From contig NJDR01000038.1 of the NCBI GenBank assembly GCA_002254415.1, positions 1 through 6,065 of the forward strand: a stretch of 6,065 nt of DNA, in the 5' to 3' direction. Both the position numbers and the translations under genes were made by a program. The stretch's first letter is position 1. Each line of letters starts with the position of its first letter. The DNA is from Candidatus Aenigmarchaeota archaeon ex4484_52. GTDB lineage: Archaea > EX4484-52. Positions 6,004-6,065 of this stretch are shown here, in pieces. Below the pieces are notes generated by a model. That model searched no databases, was not told the DNA's origin, and was given only the letters and a program-made list of their open reading frames with translations.

Positions 6004-6065
6004 AAAAATCAATGCATTTTTATCGCTTGCACGAATTAATAATTGTTTTATAACTTCTTTTTGTA
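5996..6065 (+). CDS. N-terminal fragment of a probable UbiA-family prenyltransferase (runs off the right edge)
   Basis: An ATG at 5996, in a different frame from rpl34e and overlapping its last 8 bases, opens a frame with no stop through the remaining 70 bases (23 codons). The peptide begins MFKKINAFLSLARINNCFI and turns hydrophobic. It resembles the opening of archaeal UbiA-type enzymes, where a short amphipathic start runs into 'LxRxxNCxxA' before the first membrane helix. In archaea such proteins often are geranylgeranylglyceryl-phosphate geranylgeranyltransferases, which add the second isoprenoid chain of membrane ether lipids. The assignment rests on one short motif and is tentative; the reading frame itself is better supported by its tight coupling to rpl34e. 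Confidence 0.5.
   Translation, partial: MFKKINAFLSLARINNCFITSFC

Noticed and set aside
1..6065. tRNA genes, CRISPR arrays, insertion sequences, attachment sites
   Set aside because: Gaps between genes are all under about 100 bases and AT-rich. I found no cloverleaf-like sequence, spaced direct repeats, transposase motifs or terminal inverted repeats.

Overview
The window looks like a stretch of a small, very A+T-rich archaeal genome, most likely a DPANN lineage (Woesearchaeota/Pacearchaeota-like). Three points support archaea. There is a ribosomal protein L34e gene, which bacteria lack. The valyl-tRNA synthetase is of the archaeal/rickettsial 'type 2' form. AT-rich TATA-like boxes sit where an archaeal promoter would place them, and no clear Shine-Dalgarno sequence precedes any start. 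The DPANN placement is an inference from gene style and compactness, not from a phylogeny. No RNA genes, mobile elements or CRISPR arrays were seen, and no gene-free stretch exceeds about 100 bases.

Layout. Positions 1-1164 hold a leftward block: a conserved-looking small protein of unknown function (736-1164), a P-loop kinase resembling archaeal cytidylate kinase (97-705), and the first 18 codons of a further gene running off the left edge (1-54). A divergent promoter region (1165-1259) separates this block from a rightward pair, valS (1260-3674) and pcm (3664-4311), which overlap by 11 bases. These converge with a leftward pair, rhomboid protease (5078-5644) then a PyrK-like iron-sulfur flavoprotein (4312-5091), which overlap by 14 bases. 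The two convergent stop codons touch with no spacer. A second divergent promoter (5645-5715) drives the rhomboid pair leftward and rpl34e (5716-6003) rightward. The start of a probable UbiA-family prenyltransferase gene (5996-6065) overlaps the end of rpl34e and leaves the window.

Functionally this is mostly housekeeping: translation (ValRS, L34e), protein repair (isoaspartyl methyltransferase), pyrimidine metabolism (PyrK-like subunit, CMP-kinase-like protein), membrane proteolysis (rhomboid) and perhaps archaeal ether-lipid synthesis (UbiA family). I see no defence system or other clearly new multi-gene system. The most interesting points are the near-symmetric element between rhomboid and rpl34e that may fire both ways, a PyrK-like protein with no PyrD beside it, the divergent cytidylate-kinase-like protein, and the unassigned 142-residue protein with a possible SecB-like ending.
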